64,000 nt of DNA from NCBI RefSeq assembly GCF_004765795.1, contig NZ_SBIV01000005.1, forward strand, positions 124,001 through 188,000. Reading direction: 5' to 3'. Made by a program: the position numbers and the translations under genes. How positions within the stretch are numbered: the first letter of the stretch is position 1; every line of letters starts with the position of its first letter. The notes beneath the pieces were generated by a model, which saw only the letters and a list, made by a program, of their open reading frames with translations, searched no databases and had not been told where the DNA came from. Shown in pieces: positions 26,027 to 35,264 of this stretch. The stretch comes from Halorussus marinus. GTDB taxonomy: Archaea > Halobacteriota > Halobacteria > Halobacteriales > Haladaptataceae.

Positions 26027-27063
26027 TGTCCTCCCTCCAGAATGCTCGTCGACTCGGTCGAGCGTTCGAGGTGGTTCGCGGCGAGCTCCGACATCTCGCC
26101 GGCTCGGACGCACCACGCGAGGTGGTCGTCGTCGCCGGCGACCGGGGTGGCCGGCGGCGCGCCCTCCCGGCAGGCGGGCTCGGCCCACGGACACCGATCG
26201 GCGAACGTACAGAAGTCAACTTCGTCGCGCAGTTGGGGCGGGTGGCCGTCGATCACGGCCAGCTCTCGGTCCGGGAAGCGCACGTCGGGAAACGCGTTCT
26301 GGAGCAAGATCGCGTACGGGTGGCGCGGCCGGTCGAACACGTCGTCGACGGTGCCGGTCTCGGCGATCTGGCCCCCGTGCATCACCGCCATCGAGTCGCA
26401 GTTCTCGAACACCAGCGAGATGTCGTGGGTGATCAACAGCATGCTGACGTCCCAGTCGTCTTTCAGGCCGTTGATATAGTCCATGATCTGATCCTGCATG
26501 ATCACGTCGAGCGCGGTCGTCGGCTCGTCGGCGATGATCAGACTCGGCTGCAGAAACAGCGCGAACGCGATGATCGCCCGCTGTTGCATCCCGCCGGAGA
26601 ACTGGTGGGGGTAGTCGCTTATCCGGGACTCCGAAAGCCCGACCACGTCGAACAGCTCCCGGAGGCGGTCGAGCGCCGCCGGCCTCGAGAGGTCGGTGTG
26701 GTACTTCGCCATCTCGACGGCCTGCTCGCTCAGTTTCATCACGGGATCGAGACTGTTCATCGACGACTGGGGGATCACCGAGACCTCCTTCCAGCGGACG
26801 TTCTCGTTGAACTCCGACTCGGAGTAGTCCTGAATCTGCTCGCCCTTGAACCGGATCTCCCCGGAGACGACTTCCCCGTTGTCGTCGAGGCCGCCGACGA
26901 TCGAGTCGGCGATGGTGCTCTTGCCGCACCCGCTCTCGCCGACCAGCCCGAAGTAGTCGCCCTCGTCGATCGCGAACGAGGCGCCGTTGACCGCGCGGAC
27001 GTCGTCGCCGTCGGTCCGGTAGCGGATGTCGACGTCGTCGAATTCGAGTATCGGTTCGGCCAT
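26023..27063 (-). CDS. ABC transporter ATP-binding protein, OppD/DppD type
   Basis: This 346-residue ATPase has Walker A GLVGESGCGKSTIADSIVGG, signature FSGGMQQRAIIAFAL, and Walker B SLIIADEPTTALDVI. The C-terminal region has the family cysteine cluster (DFCTFADRCPWAEPAC). The ATG at 27063 lies 1 base after the stop of the DppC-type gene, so the genes are one operon. It energises uptake together with the OppF-type subunit. Confidence 0.92.
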   Translation of the reverse strand: MAEPILEFDDVDIRYRTDGDDVRAVNGASFAIDEGDYFGLVGESGCGKSTIADSIVGGLDDNGEVVSGEIRFKGEQIQDYSESEFNENVRWKEVSVIPQSSMNSLDPVMKLSEQAVEMAKYHTDLSRPAALDRLRELFDVVGLSESRISDYPHQFSGGMQQRAIIAFALFLQPSLIIADEPTTALDVIMQDQIMDYINGLKDDWDVSMLLITHDISLVFENCDSMAVMHGGQIAETGTVDDVFDRPRHPYAILLQNAFPDVRFPDRELAVIDGHPPQLRDEVDFCTFADRCPWAEPACREGAPPATPVAGDDDHLAWCVRAGEMSELAANHLERSTESTSILEGGQ

Positions 27064-27064
27064 C

Positions 27065-27967
27065 TCAGACCACCACCTCGTCGTCGCCGCCGCCCTCGTA
27101 GCCCCGCCCGAGCAGGTACAGCGACAGGACGGTCAGCGCGATCATGATTCCCGGCGGGAACGACCACCACCACGCGTCCGCGACCCGCCCGGCCTGATTG
27201 GCGTTGCGGATCATGATCCCCCACGTCGGCGTGAACGGGTCGGTGACGCCGATGAACGACAGGCCCGCCTGCTCTAGGATCGCCAACCCGACGCCCATCG
27301 CGAAAAACAGCCCGGCCATGTTGGCGATGTTCGGCAGGATGTGCTTGCGCATGATCCACGGCGTACTCGCGCCGGAGGCCCGCGCGGCCATGATGTATGG
27401 CCGTTGTTTGATCTGAAGCACCTGCGAGCGTATCACCCGAGCGATGAACCGCCAGAGCACGAGCCCGAGGATCGCGATCGTGGTGTAAAAGCCCGCGCCG
27501 AAGAACGTGATGAGGACGATCGCGAACGGGATGAACGGGATACCGTACATGAAGTCGACCAGCCGCATGAGGAGGCTCTCGGTCTTCCCCCCGACGTAGC
27601 CGGCGGTCATTCCCACCGACAGCCCGACCGTCATCATCAGCCCCCCCGCGAGAAGCCCGGTGATCAGAGTCGTCCGGGCCCCGATCAGAAGCCGCGAGAG
27701 CACGTCTTCTCCCCGATCGTTGGTCCCCAGCGGGTGTTCGAGCGACGGCGGCTCGTACCGCATCAGCTCCCCGCTCGCGGTCGTCTGTTGCTCGTTGTAC
27801 GGGTACGGCGCGATCATCGGTCCGACCACTCCGAGGATCAGAACCACTAGCAACACCCCGAACGCGAACCGGGTGATGCGCTCGGAGAGGAGATTTCGGA
27901 GCGTCCGCCGAGCGATGATCGCGAAGTCGCTGTCCCGGTACGCTCGGACCCGCTCCGCGACGCTCAT
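27065..27967 (-). CDS. ABC transporter permease, DppC/OppC type
   Basis: This 300-residue membrane protein is the first gene of the transporter operon. It shows the DppC N-terminal pattern with SLEHPLGTNDRGEDVLSRLL and IGARTTLITGLLAGGLMMTV. The EAA loop lies near YIMAARASGASTPWIMRKHI, followed by LPNIANMAGLFFAMGVGLAI. ATG 27967 is chosen over an upstream GTG since MSVAERVRAYRDSDF is a plausible N-terminus. The order permease-ATPase-ATPase-permease-binding protein is unusual in placing the binding protein last. Confidence 0.92.
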   Translation of the reverse strand: MSVAERVRAYRDSDFAIIARRTLRNLLSERITRFAFGVLLVVLILGVVGPMIAPYPYNEQQTTASGELMRYEPPSLEHPLGTNDRGEDVLSRLLIGARTTLITGLLAGGLMMTVGLSVGMTAGYVGGKTESLLMRLVDFMYGIPFIPFAIVLITFFGAGFYTTIAILGLVLWRFIARVIRSQVLQIKQRPYIMAARASGASTPWIMRKHILPNIANMAGLFFAMGVGLAILEQAGLSFIGVTDPFTPTWGIMIRNANQAGRVADAWWWSFPPGIMIALTVLSLYLLGRGYEGGGDDEVVV

Positions 27968-28123
27968 CGGTACCCCCACGGCCCCACGGCGCAGTAATCA
28001 CACTCTCCGTCGACGGTCATGATTTGCCATGTGTAAACACACCGCAACTGGTAAAAAGATTGTGCTGGGGCCGTCCCCGTCCGGATTCCCCACGGGAGTC
28101 GGTCCCGATCCGCGCCCGGGGGT

Positions 28124-28795
28124 TCATGCGCGGTGGCGCTCCAGCTCCGCCTCGACCGTGGCGGGCCCGTGAGCGCCGTAGAGCCGCGCCTCGACCGCCC
28201 CGTCGCGCACGAAAAGCAGTGCCGGTCCCGCGGTGAGGTCGTACTCCCGGTCGAGAAACTCCCAGTCGGCCGGCCCGTACACGGCGAACGGCATCACGCC
28301 CCGGGGCTCCTCGAAAACCGCTTCGAGGTCCCGCCGGGCCAGTTCACAGCTCTCCGAGTCGTCCAGCCAGACGTAGACCACCGCCGGCGAGTACACCCGC
28401 GTCAGGTGCGACAGATGAGTCGCCGGCACCGGGACGAACGCCGCCGGGACCCCGTCGGTCCTGACGTCGTAGTCGTCGCCCCGAAACAGCCACAGCGGGG
28501 GGAGCAACTGGAGCCACTCGTCGTCGGCCGCCGGCTCCAGGCGGTCGGCGAGCGCGCACAGCTCGGCCACCGTCCGTGGATCGGTCGCGCCGAGCGCCGC
28601 GAGCGGCTCGACCACCGTCTCCTCGTCGACCCGGCGGCGAACCGCGGGGAGGAGGTCGTCGGCGTCCCGACCCGCGAACTCGGCGGTGTAATCTGTGACA
28701 GCCTCCTCGAACTCCCCGGTCGTCGTCGCGGCTTCGCCGTCGACGGTCAGTACGCCGGCGTCGAATAGCACGCTATTTGATGACATCTCACGCAT
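28124..28795 (-). CDS. Hypothetical protein with thioredoxin-like C-terminal half
   Basis: This 223-residue acidic protein is helical in its first half. The second half (SPAVVYVWLDDSESCELARR, then MPFAVYGPADWEFLDREYDL and AGPALLFVRDGAVEARLYGA) has the beta-alpha pattern of thioredoxin-fold proteins, but there is no CxxC; only one cysteine follows the first strand (SESC). The start could be the ATG at 28795 or 28786. It is divergent from the aldo/keto reductase. Function unknown. Confidence 0.6.
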   Translation of the reverse strand: MREMSSNSVLFDAGVLTVDGEAATTTGEFEEAVTDYTAEFAGRDADDLLPAVRRRVDEETVVEPLAALGATDPRTVAELCALADRLEPAADDEWLQLLPPLWLFRGDDYDVRTDGVPAAFVPVPATHLSHLTRVYSPAVVYVWLDDSESCELARRDLEAVFEEPRGVMPFAVYGPADWEFLDREYDLTAGPALLFVRDGAVEARLYGAHGPATVEAELERHRA

Positions 28796-28970
28796 TTATC
28801 GGCGGTCTGCACGGTCATAAAACCTCCGCGGCCGGCGTGGGGGCCGTGCGGTTCCGGCGGTCCCGGCTGACCGTTTAGACCGCGAACCCCGGTCGCGCGC
28901 TTCGCTGTGCCCCGCCGCCGAGGCCGCGGCGGGGAAACGCTTTTTTGACCTGTTACCGATTACCACGGCT

Positions 28971-29789
28971 ATGACCGCGCGCACACAGATCCCGGCGCTC
29001 GGGCTGGGCACGTACCGGAACACCGACCCCGAGCGGTGCCGGGACAACGTCCGAACCGCGCTGGACGTGGGATACAGGCACGTCGACACCGCAGAGGCGT
29101 ACGGCAACGAGGAGGCGGTCGGCGAAGGAGTCGCGGCGGCCGACGTCGACCGCGAGGACGTGTTCCTCGCGACGAAAGTGCTCCACCCGAAGTTCGCCGA
29201 CGGGTACGCAACCGACGACGTCCTCGACAGCGCGCGAGACTGCCTCGACCGGCTCGGCCTCGAGCGGGTCGACCTGCTCTACGGCGTCCACTGGCCGGGC
29301 GGCGACTACGACTCCGAGGCGACGTTCGAGGCGTGCGCGGAGCTCCGCGAGGAGGGCGTCGTCGACCACATCGGGGTCTGCAACCTCACCCCCGAGCTGT
29401 TGGACGAGGCCCGGGCGGCCTCCGAGGCGCCGATCCAGGCGTTGCAGGTCGAGATGCATCCGCTCCTACAGCAAGAACGGCTCCGGGAGTACTGCGAGAC
29501 CCACGACATCACGCTCGTGGCGTACGCCCCGCTCGGCTACGGCGCGGTGTTCGAGAATCGGGTGATCGGGGAGATCGCCGAGGAGCGCGGCGTCAGCGAG
29601 GCGCGGGTGAGCCTGGCGTGGCTCCGCGAGAAGGGCGTCGCGACGATCCCGAAGGCGAGCACCGACGAGCACATTCGCGACAACTGGTCGTCCCTGGAGT
29701 TCGACCTCGACGAGCCCGAGATCGCGGCGATCGACGGCATCGAGCAGGAAGACCGCCAGTACGATCCGGACTACGCGCCGGCGTGGTGA
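28971..29789 (+). CDS. Aldo/keto reductase
   Basis: This 272-residue TIM-barrel NADPH-dependent reductase begins QIPALGLGTYRN. It has the catalytic Asp in YRHVDTAEAYGNEEAVGEG, Tyr in that same AEAYGN motif, Lys in VFLATKVLH, and His in LLYGVHWPGG. The C-terminal cofactor motif GVATIPKASTDEHIRDN is present. It reduces aldehydes or ketones of sugar or keto-acid type. It fits a catabolic context with the downstream HpcH-type aldolase and FAH hydrolase, although those are separately transcribed. Confidence 0.9.
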   Translation: MTARTQIPALGLGTYRNTDPERCRDNVRTALDVGYRHVDTAEAYGNEEAVGEGVAAADVDREDVFLATKVLHPKFADGYATDDVLDSARDCLDRLGLERVDLLYGVHWPGGDYDSEATFEACAELREEGVVDHIGVCNLTPELLDEARAASEAPIQALQVEMHPLLQQERLREYCETHDITLVAYAPLGYGAVFENRVIGEIAEERGVSEARVSLAWLREKGVATIPKASTDEHIRDNWSSLEFDLDEPEIAAIDGIEQEDRQYDPDYAPAW

Positions 29790-29838
29790 CCGTCCGATCG
29801 CTCGATCTCGGTCGGTCTCTCAGATCGCTCGATGGCGA

Positions 29839-30627
29839 TCACTCCGAGTCGGCGCGCAGCGAGTCGAGCCGCGACCCCAGCACGACCCGCGCCGACGCGA
29901 CCTCGTCGCCGAGTCGGAGCAGTCGGTACCCCCGATCGATCGCGGCCTCGGCGTCCGCCGCGTCGTCGGTGACCCACCCGAGGGGGACGCCGGCGTCGAG
30001 ACACGCCTCCCGTATCTCCGCGATCGCCCGCCGAACATCGGGATGATCCTTCTCGAATGGACGACCGATCGAAACCGAGAGGTCCGCGGGCCCGACGAAC
30101 GCGAAGCCGAGCTCCGGCACCGCTGCGATGGCGTCGAGGTTCTCGACCGCGGTCCGTGTCTCGATCATACAGCCCACCGACACCGCCTCGTCGTGGGCGG
30201 ACGGATCGATCGACGAGGCGTCGCCCCACCCGCTGTCGCGTCCGGCGCCGGCGCCGTAACTGCCCGGACGACCGTCGTAGGCGAACCGGGCGGCCTCGAT
30301 CGCCTGCCTGATCTCGTCGGCCGACTCTACGCGCGGAATCAGGAGCGTCTTGACGCCGGTGTCGAGCACCTTCCGGACGGCCGCGGGATCGCCGGACGGG
30401 AGCCGTACCACGAGGTCGATCTCGGCCGCGTCGGCCGCCCGCGCCAGTCGGTCGAGGACTCGGCTGTCGAACGGGCTCGCCCCGGCGTGTTCGAGGTCGA
30501 TCCACGCGAAGTCCAGTCCCATCTCGCCGTACACTTCGACGACCGACGGCGACGTCGTCGCGGCCCGGGCGCCGAGGATCGGCCCCTGTTCGTCGAGCAG
30601 GTGACTCACGCGACGCTGTTTGCCCAT
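29839..30627 (-). CDS. HpcH/HpaI-family aldolase
   Basis: This 262-residue class II pyruvate aldolase contains GLDFAWIDLEHAGASPFDSR, the DTGVKTLLIPRVESADEIRQ metal-site region, the CMIETRTAVENLDAIAAV segment with the metal-binding Glu, and FVGPADLSVSIGRP. These match 2,4-dihydroxyhept-2-enedioate/2-keto-3-deoxy-acid aldolases that cleave to pyruvate (or a 2-oxoacid) plus an aldehyde. The ATG 30627 is preferred over the upstream GTG 30636. Confidence 0.88.
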   Translation of the reverse strand: MGKQRRVSHLLDEQGPILGARAATTSPSVVEVYGEMGLDFAWIDLEHAGASPFDSRVLDRLARAADAAEIDLVVRLPSGDPAAVRKVLDTGVKTLLIPRVESADEIRQAIEAARFAYDGRPGSYGAGAGRDSGWGDASSIDPSAHDEAVSVGCMIETRTAVENLDAIAAVPELGFAFVGPADLSVSIGRPFEKDHPDVRRAIAEIREACLDAGVPLGWVTDDAADAEAAIDRGYRLLRLGDEVASARVVLGSRLDSLRADSE

Positions 30628-30850
30628 AGGTGTCACACATCACTGAGAGTATTCAGTATTCGGGACGGACCGGACGATCACACGCTCGGTCCGTGAGGCC
30701 GCTCGCGGCCGGCGGGAGCTGACTGCTTTGCTCGTCCGTCTCGGTCTGAAATCTGCGAGAGAATTACACTCACCGGCGCGTCAGTCGCTGACCGCCACGG
30801 TTTCCGGAGCAAAAATCTTTTTACGTATTCCCGCACCACTTCATGTCGCT

Positions 30851-31624
30851 ATGCAACGAGTTCGATTTCGCGACCCGGCCGGCTCCGTGCGGGTCGGCGA
30901 GTGGACCGACGAGGGGGTCGCCTTCGCCACCCGGCAGTTCGACCTCGACGAGGTGACGGTACTGTCGCCGGTCGAGCCGAGCAAGATCGTCTGCGTCGGG
31001 CTGAACTACGCCGACCACGCCGAGGAGACCGACTCCGAGATTCCGGAACGCCCGCTGTTGTTCCTGAAAGCGCCGAACACGCTCGCGGCCCACGGTGACA
31101 CCATCGCGCTCCCGGACGACAAAGAGCGCATCGACCACGAGGCCGAACTGGGGGTCGTCATCGGCGAGCAGTGTCGGAACGTCCCGGCCGACCGGGCCGA
31201 GGAGGTCATCGCGGGCTACACCTGCGTCAACGACCTCTCGAACCGGGACGACCAGCGCCAAGAGCAAAACTGGGTTCGGGGGAAGTCGTTCGACAACGCC
31301 GCCCCGATCGGGCCGGTGGTCGCGTCGCCTGACCGCGTCCCCGAGGACGCCTCGATCAGGCTCCGGAAGAACGGCGAGATCCAACAAGAGTCGACCATCG
31401 ACAACCTCATCTTCTCGGTCCCGGAACTGATCGAGGAGATCACCACGCTGGTGACCTTAGAGGAGGGCGACGTGATCGCGACCGGGACGACCTCGGGCGT
31501 GAGTCCGATCAGCGACGGCGATTCTGTCGAGATCGAGATCGAGGGCGTGGGGACGCTCCGCAACGAGTTCGTCGCCGAGGAGTTCTCCGGGGAGGTCGAA
31601 CACGACTTCATGCCGGACCACTGA
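30851..31624 (+). CDS. Fumarylacetoacetate hydrolase-family protein
   Basis: This 257-residue protein has the FAH C-terminal fold. Motifs include IVCVGLNYADHAEETDSEIP, LFLKAPNTLAAHGDTIALP, the metal-binding IDHEAELGVVIG, and WVRGKSFDNAAPIGPVV. Catalysis is usually hydrolysis, decarboxylation or isomerisation of beta-diketo or acylpyruvate acids. It is preceded by a TATA-like stretch (TTTTTACG) about 30 bases before the ATG. Together with the divergent HpcH/HpaI aldolase it suggests degradation of an aromatic- or sugar-derived keto acid. Confidence 0.88.
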   Translation: MQRVRFRDPAGSVRVGEWTDEGVAFATRQFDLDEVTVLSPVEPSKIVCVGLNYADHAEETDSEIPERPLLFLKAPNTLAAHGDTIALPDDKERIDHEAELGVVIGEQCRNVPADRAEEVIAGYTCVNDLSNRDDQRQEQNWVRGKSFDNAAPIGPVVASPDRVPEDASIRLRKNGEIQQESTIDNLIFSVPELIEEITTLVTLEEGDVIATGTTSGVSPISDGDSVEIEIEGVGTLRNEFVAEEFSGEVEHDFMPDH

Positions 31625-31979
31625 GTAGACGGTCGCGTTCGGCGCCCGCTCGACCCGGCGCGTCTCGGTTTGCCTGACTGAAGCCTCTCGTCGGGCGATA
31701 GTATAATTGTGTATTATTGTGTGTATAAAGCACTACTATATGCTTACTATCTACTTACTCTGTGTGCGATACGACTCGCGGATCTATCGACTAATTTAAC
31801 TCTGTTGTTAAAAGTGCCAAAAATAGAAACAATCGTATTTTAAACTATTTCTTGCGAATTATCGAGTGCAATATATACTGTCTCTTGGCTACCGCCCGTC
31901 TTGTTTGGTTCACTACCGCCGCCGTGACGGGATATAGAATTGCTCAAATAATAAAATACTACCGCCCCGCCTGCCCCGG
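31625..31979. other. AT-rich intergenic region, no gene recognised
   Basis: This 355-base gap lies between the 3' ends of two convergent genes. From about 31690 to 31970 the base composition drops sharply, with alternating A/T runs and many stops. A convergent gap of this length is longer than needed for terminators, so it may be a remnant of an inserted element. No inverted terminal repeats, tRNA or transposase fragment could be recognised. Confidence 0.5.
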
Positions 31980-33515
31980 CTACTCCGAGTCGAGCGCGCC
32001 GAACCCGGCCGGCGGTCGCCGGTGGTCGGTCGCCTGCTCGTACGCGTAGGCGAGTTCGAAGAGTCGCGGCTCGGCGAACTCCCGGCCGAGCAGTTCGACG
32101 CCCACCGGGAGACCGTCGTCGGTGAACCCGGCCGGCACGACCATCGAGGGCAGACCCGTGTGGGCCGACAGCTCGCAGTTCAGCTCCTCGAACGGCTGGT
32201 GGTCGGGAATCTCGACCGGCGGGATCGTCGACGGCGGGTACAGCAGGGCGTCGAGGTCCCGTTCGACCATCCGGCGCTCGGTGTCGATCTTGAGCCGGCG
32301 CCGCCGGTCGAGTCGCCGGAGGTAGCCGAGGTTTCGGTCGAGCGACTCCACGTCGGTGTCGAGGATGTCGCTACCCTCCAGTCGGGAGGCGACCGCCGGC
32401 GCGACCTCCCCGGACGCGACGATCTCCGCGAGCGAGTCGTACGCCACCGCGTCGTCGAGCCCCGCCAGATACGCGTCGAAGTCGCGTTTGAACTCGTACG
32501 GGATGACGCGAGCCGACCCGAGTTCGTCCGTGTCGGCGACTGTCACGGAGTCGACGATCGTCGCGCCCGCCGCCGCCATCTCCGCGATCGCGGAGTCGAC
32601 GACCTCGGTCACCTTCTCGGCCGCCTCGGCGGGCGCGCTCTCCTCGTCTTGTAGACCGAAGAACTCCCGGACGACGCCGATCCGAGCGCCGTCGAGGCCG
32701 TCCGCGTCGAGGTGCGAGACGTAGCCGCCGTCGGGGACGCGGCCGACGCCCCGCGCGGTGACGGGGTCCTCGGGGTCGTAGCCGGCCATCGCGTCGAGCA
32801 GTCGGGCGGCGTCGGCGACGCGCCGGGCGATGGGCCCCGCGGTGTCCTGGGACTCGCTCAGCGGGACGACGCCGGTGCGGCTGACCAGCCCGCGGGTCGG
32901 TCGGACTCCGACCAGATCATTGAACGCGGGCGGAGACCTGACCGACGAGCAGGTGTCCGAGCCGGTCCCGACCGCCCCGAGGTTCGCGGCGACCGCCGCG
33001 GCGGTCCCCCCGCTGGAGCCAGACGGCCGCCGGTCGAGGTCGTAGGCGTTGTGAGTCTCCCCGCCGAGCGAGCTGATGGTGTCGACGCCGTACGAGAACT
33101 CCTGGAGGTTCGTCTTCCCGACGATCACGCCGCCGGCCTCCCGGAGCCGGCGGACGACGAACGCGTCCTCGTCGGGGACCGACTCCGCCAGCGCGGTCGA
33201 CCCCGCGGTGGTCGGCATGTCGCGGGTGTCGTGGTTGTCCTTCAGCAGGATCGGGACGCCGTGGAGCGGGCCGACGAACCCCGAGTCCTCGAACTGGGCG
33301 TCGAGTTCCCGGGCGCGCTCGCGGGCGGCGTCGTTCAGCGTCAGTATCGCGTTCAGGTCGCCGTCGTACTCGTCGATCCGGGCCCGGTAGCGTTCGACGA
33401 GCTCTGCGGCGGTGACCTCGCCCGCCTCGATGGCGGCGCGGATGTCGCCGATCGTCGCTTCGAGCACGTCGAACGAGTCGGCGTCGCCAGTCGAATCCAT
33501 GTCTTGGAAGCGCAT
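31980..33515 (-). CDS. Amidase signature-family protein (GatA-like)
   Basis: This 511-residue protein has the Ser-cisSer-Lys amidase signature. The lysine lies in GVPILLKDNHDTRD, the glycine-serine loop in RRPSGSSGGTAAAVAANLGA, and the catalytic serine region in GTGSDTCSSVRSPPAFNDLV. Length agrees with standalone amidases rather than the tRNA amidotransferase, and no gatB/C genes are nearby. The start may be 33515 (MRFQD) or the internal ATG 33500. It hydrolyses an aliphatic or aromatic amide to acid and ammonia. The catabolic surroundings fit. Confidence 0.88.
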   Translation of the reverse strand: MRFQDMDSTGDADSFDVLEATIGDIRAAIEAGEVTAAELVERYRARIDEYDGDLNAILTLNDAARERARELDAQFEDSGFVGPLHGVPILLKDNHDTRDMPTTAGSTALAESVPDEDAFVVRRLREAGGVIVGKTNLQEFSYGVDTISSLGGETHNAYDLDRRPSGSSGGTAAAVAANLGAVGTGSDTCSSVRSPPAFNDLVGVRPTRGLVSRTGVVPLSESQDTAGPIARRVADAARLLDAMAGYDPEDPVTARGVGRVPDGGYVSHLDADGLDGARIGVVREFFGLQDEESAPAEAAEKVTEVVDSAIAEMAAAGATIVDSVTVADTDELGSARVIPYEFKRDFDAYLAGLDDAVAYDSLAEIVASGEVAPAVASRLEGSDILDTDVESLDRNLGYLRRLDRRRRLKIDTERRMVERDLDALLYPPSTIPPVEIPDHQPFEELNCELSAHTGLPSMVVPAGFTDDGLPVGVELLGREFAEPRLFELAYAYEQATDHRRPPAGFGALDSE

Positions 33516-33709
33516 ACCAATTCCAACACCTAACAACCATCGGTGTGACGGGTGCGTCGCCGGACCGAACGGTCGCGAGCCGACCGTCGCCTGCTCCCGG
33601 TGGCTGGCAGTCGTATCACCCTATTGATCTCGGTCTGACGTGAGTCAAATCGCTCCCGTCGCTGGTGGTACTACGAATCAACCGCTGCGTTCCGAAACCC
33701 TTTTCAATT

Positions 33710-33725
33710 TTTAGGCTGGCCTAAA
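33710..33725. promoter_or_regulatory. Perfect palindrome TTTAGGC-TG-GCCTAAA, candidate iron/metal-repressor box
   Basis: This 16-base site lies 4 bases before the ATG of the iron-type binding protein and just downstream of a T-rich TATA-like stretch (about 33701-33712), where repressor binding would block initiation. The TTAGG...CCTAA architecture resembles DtxR/IdeR-type operators, and haloarchaea have DtxR-family iron regulators. The link to iron is supported by the gene it precedes but is still inference. Confidence 0.55.
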
Positions 33726-33729
33726 CAAT

Positions 33730-34929
33730 ATGGCAGACGAAGTCAACGAACGACGATCTACCACGCGGCGTAACTACATGAAGTATGGCGGCGCTCTCGT
33801 TGGTAGCGGGTTGCTTGCCGGTTGTACCGGTGGAGACGATTCCCAAAACACCGTAACAGAATCGGATTCCACGCCGACTGCGACGGAGACGACGACCGCC
33901 ACACCGACCGAGACAACCACGGAAGACAGTTCGTACTCCGTGACGATAGAACCTGTTGGCGACGTCACCTTCGAGTCTGTTCCCCAAACGTGGGTCGCAG
34001 AAAATGCCAGTTGGGGGGACATGGGTGTTTCACTCGGATTGGAGAAGCCGAGTGCAATCGTCCTCACAGGCGAGTACCGGACGTGGGCATACGAGGACAT
34101 TCCGGGGCTCTCCACTGGCAAGGAGGATATGATTTCGCTCTGGCAAGACGGGATTTCCAAGGAGACCTTGTTAGAAATTGACGCCGACGTACACTTTATC
34201 GACCCGAACTATATGACCAACCTCATCCCCAACTGGAAGCGCGCGGATGTCACGGAGATGGCCGAGCGTCTCTCTCCGTTCTGTGGCAACACGAGCTTCT
34301 CGACGTATTCGTGGCACGAGGACTACCCGTACTACTCGCTGTACGAGGCCACCGAGAAGGTCGCACAGGTATTCCAGCGAATGGACCGTTTCGAGGCGCT
34401 TCAGGCGCTCCACGACGAGACCGTTTCGAGCATACAGGAACGACTGCCACCCGAGAGCGAGCGCCCGGCAATCGGGCTTCTCTCGCCAGCATCGACGCAA
34501 CCGGAAAAGTACTACCCCTATCGGCTCGGTGAGACGACTGCGTACAAACACTGGCACGACCTCGGTGTAAGCGATGCGTTTGAAGGCTCAGACATCCAGA
34601 GCTTTACGTCCGATCGCGGCACTATCGATTACGAGACGCTGCTGGACGTCGATCCCGAGATCATACTGTTCTACACCGACGAGCACTGGACGCGCTCAGA
34701 GTTCCGCGAGACGTACCTCACGTTCCTCCAAGACCACGACGTAGCGAGCCAACTACGCGCAGTTCAGAACGGTGAGGTTTATCCGGCAGGCGGGATGTAC
34801 CAAGGCCCGATTATCAACCTCGCAAAGACCGAACGTGCCGCGAAGCAGTTGTTCCCCGACGTTTTCGGCCAAGACGAGCAACTGTACAGTCGCCAACGAA
34901 TCGCCGATATTCGGGACGGAGACGTGTGA
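33730..34929 (+). CDS. Iron-siderophore/B12-type ABC substrate-binding lipoprotein
   Basis: This 399-residue lipoprotein has a signal (RRNYMKYGGALVGSGLLAGC, Cys32) and a Thr-rich linker of ~35 residues. A helical-backbone periplasmic-binding fold (FecB/BtuF type, PF01497-like) follows, with YETLLDVDPEIILFYTDEHW as the best motif, and a final NLAKTERAAKQLFPDVFGQ typical for this family. No permease or ATPase gene adjoins, so partners must be encoded elsewhere. Codon use and GC are clearly lower than neighbours, suggesting transfer. The perfect palindrome at its promoter suggests iron control. Confidence 0.82.
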   Translation: MADEVNERRSTTRRNYMKYGGALVGSGLLAGCTGGDDSQNTVTESDSTPTATETTTATPTETTTEDSSYSVTIEPVGDVTFESVPQTWVAENASWGDMGVSLGLEKPSAIVLTGEYRTWAYEDIPGLSTGKEDMISLWQDGISKETLLEIDADVHFIDPNYMTNLIPNWKRADVTEMAERLSPFCGNTSFSTYSWHEDYPYYSLYEATEKVAQVFQRMDRFEALQALHDETVSSIQERLPPESERPAIGLLSPASTQPEKYYPYRLGETTAYKHWHDLGVSDAFEGSDIQSFTSDRGTIDYETLLDVDPEIILFYTDEHWTRSEFRETYLTFLQDHDVASQLRAVQNGEVYPAGGMYQGPIINLAKTERAAKQLFPDVFGQDEQLYSRQRIADIRDGDV

Positions 34930-35264
34930 ACTACCCCACCCTACTCGCTCACGGCTGACACCGCTCGCCCCTTGAGTGTGGGACGTCCTGTTTCCACGAC
35001 GCGCTTTACAAACACCGAATCGGTATTCGGAGTGCGTCCAGAAGTCTAAGTACTCGCGGAGGCTACGGTTTACGATAAGTTCCCGGTCAGCATAGGCGCC
35101 GCTACCCCTCTAACCCGTTGGTGCAGGATCGTCAGAGACCGCGCGTTTCGCTACTCGTAGGAGTCGATTCGTGATATTCTCTACAGCGTCTACGACCTCC
35201 GTTTCAGCATAGCACACGAAGTGTCGCGACGTGTACACGGCGCGAATTGAACACTGTCGCCGAT
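34930..35264. other. Low-GC intergenic stretch downstream of the iron-type lipoprotein
   Basis: This 335-base region has no convincing gene. It starts CTACCCCACCCTACTCGCTC, a sequence that to my eye resembles the right end of haloarchaeal IS200/IS605-type elements. There is no transposase or TnpB reading frame here. A 66-codon minus-strand frame at 35110-35310 has plausible amino acids in its second half but no recognised homologue, and was not called. Confidence 0.35.

Noticed and set aside
31625-31979. CRISPR array or tandem repeats in the AT-rich tract
   Set aside because: No unit repeats at regular spacing; only irregular short A/T runs.
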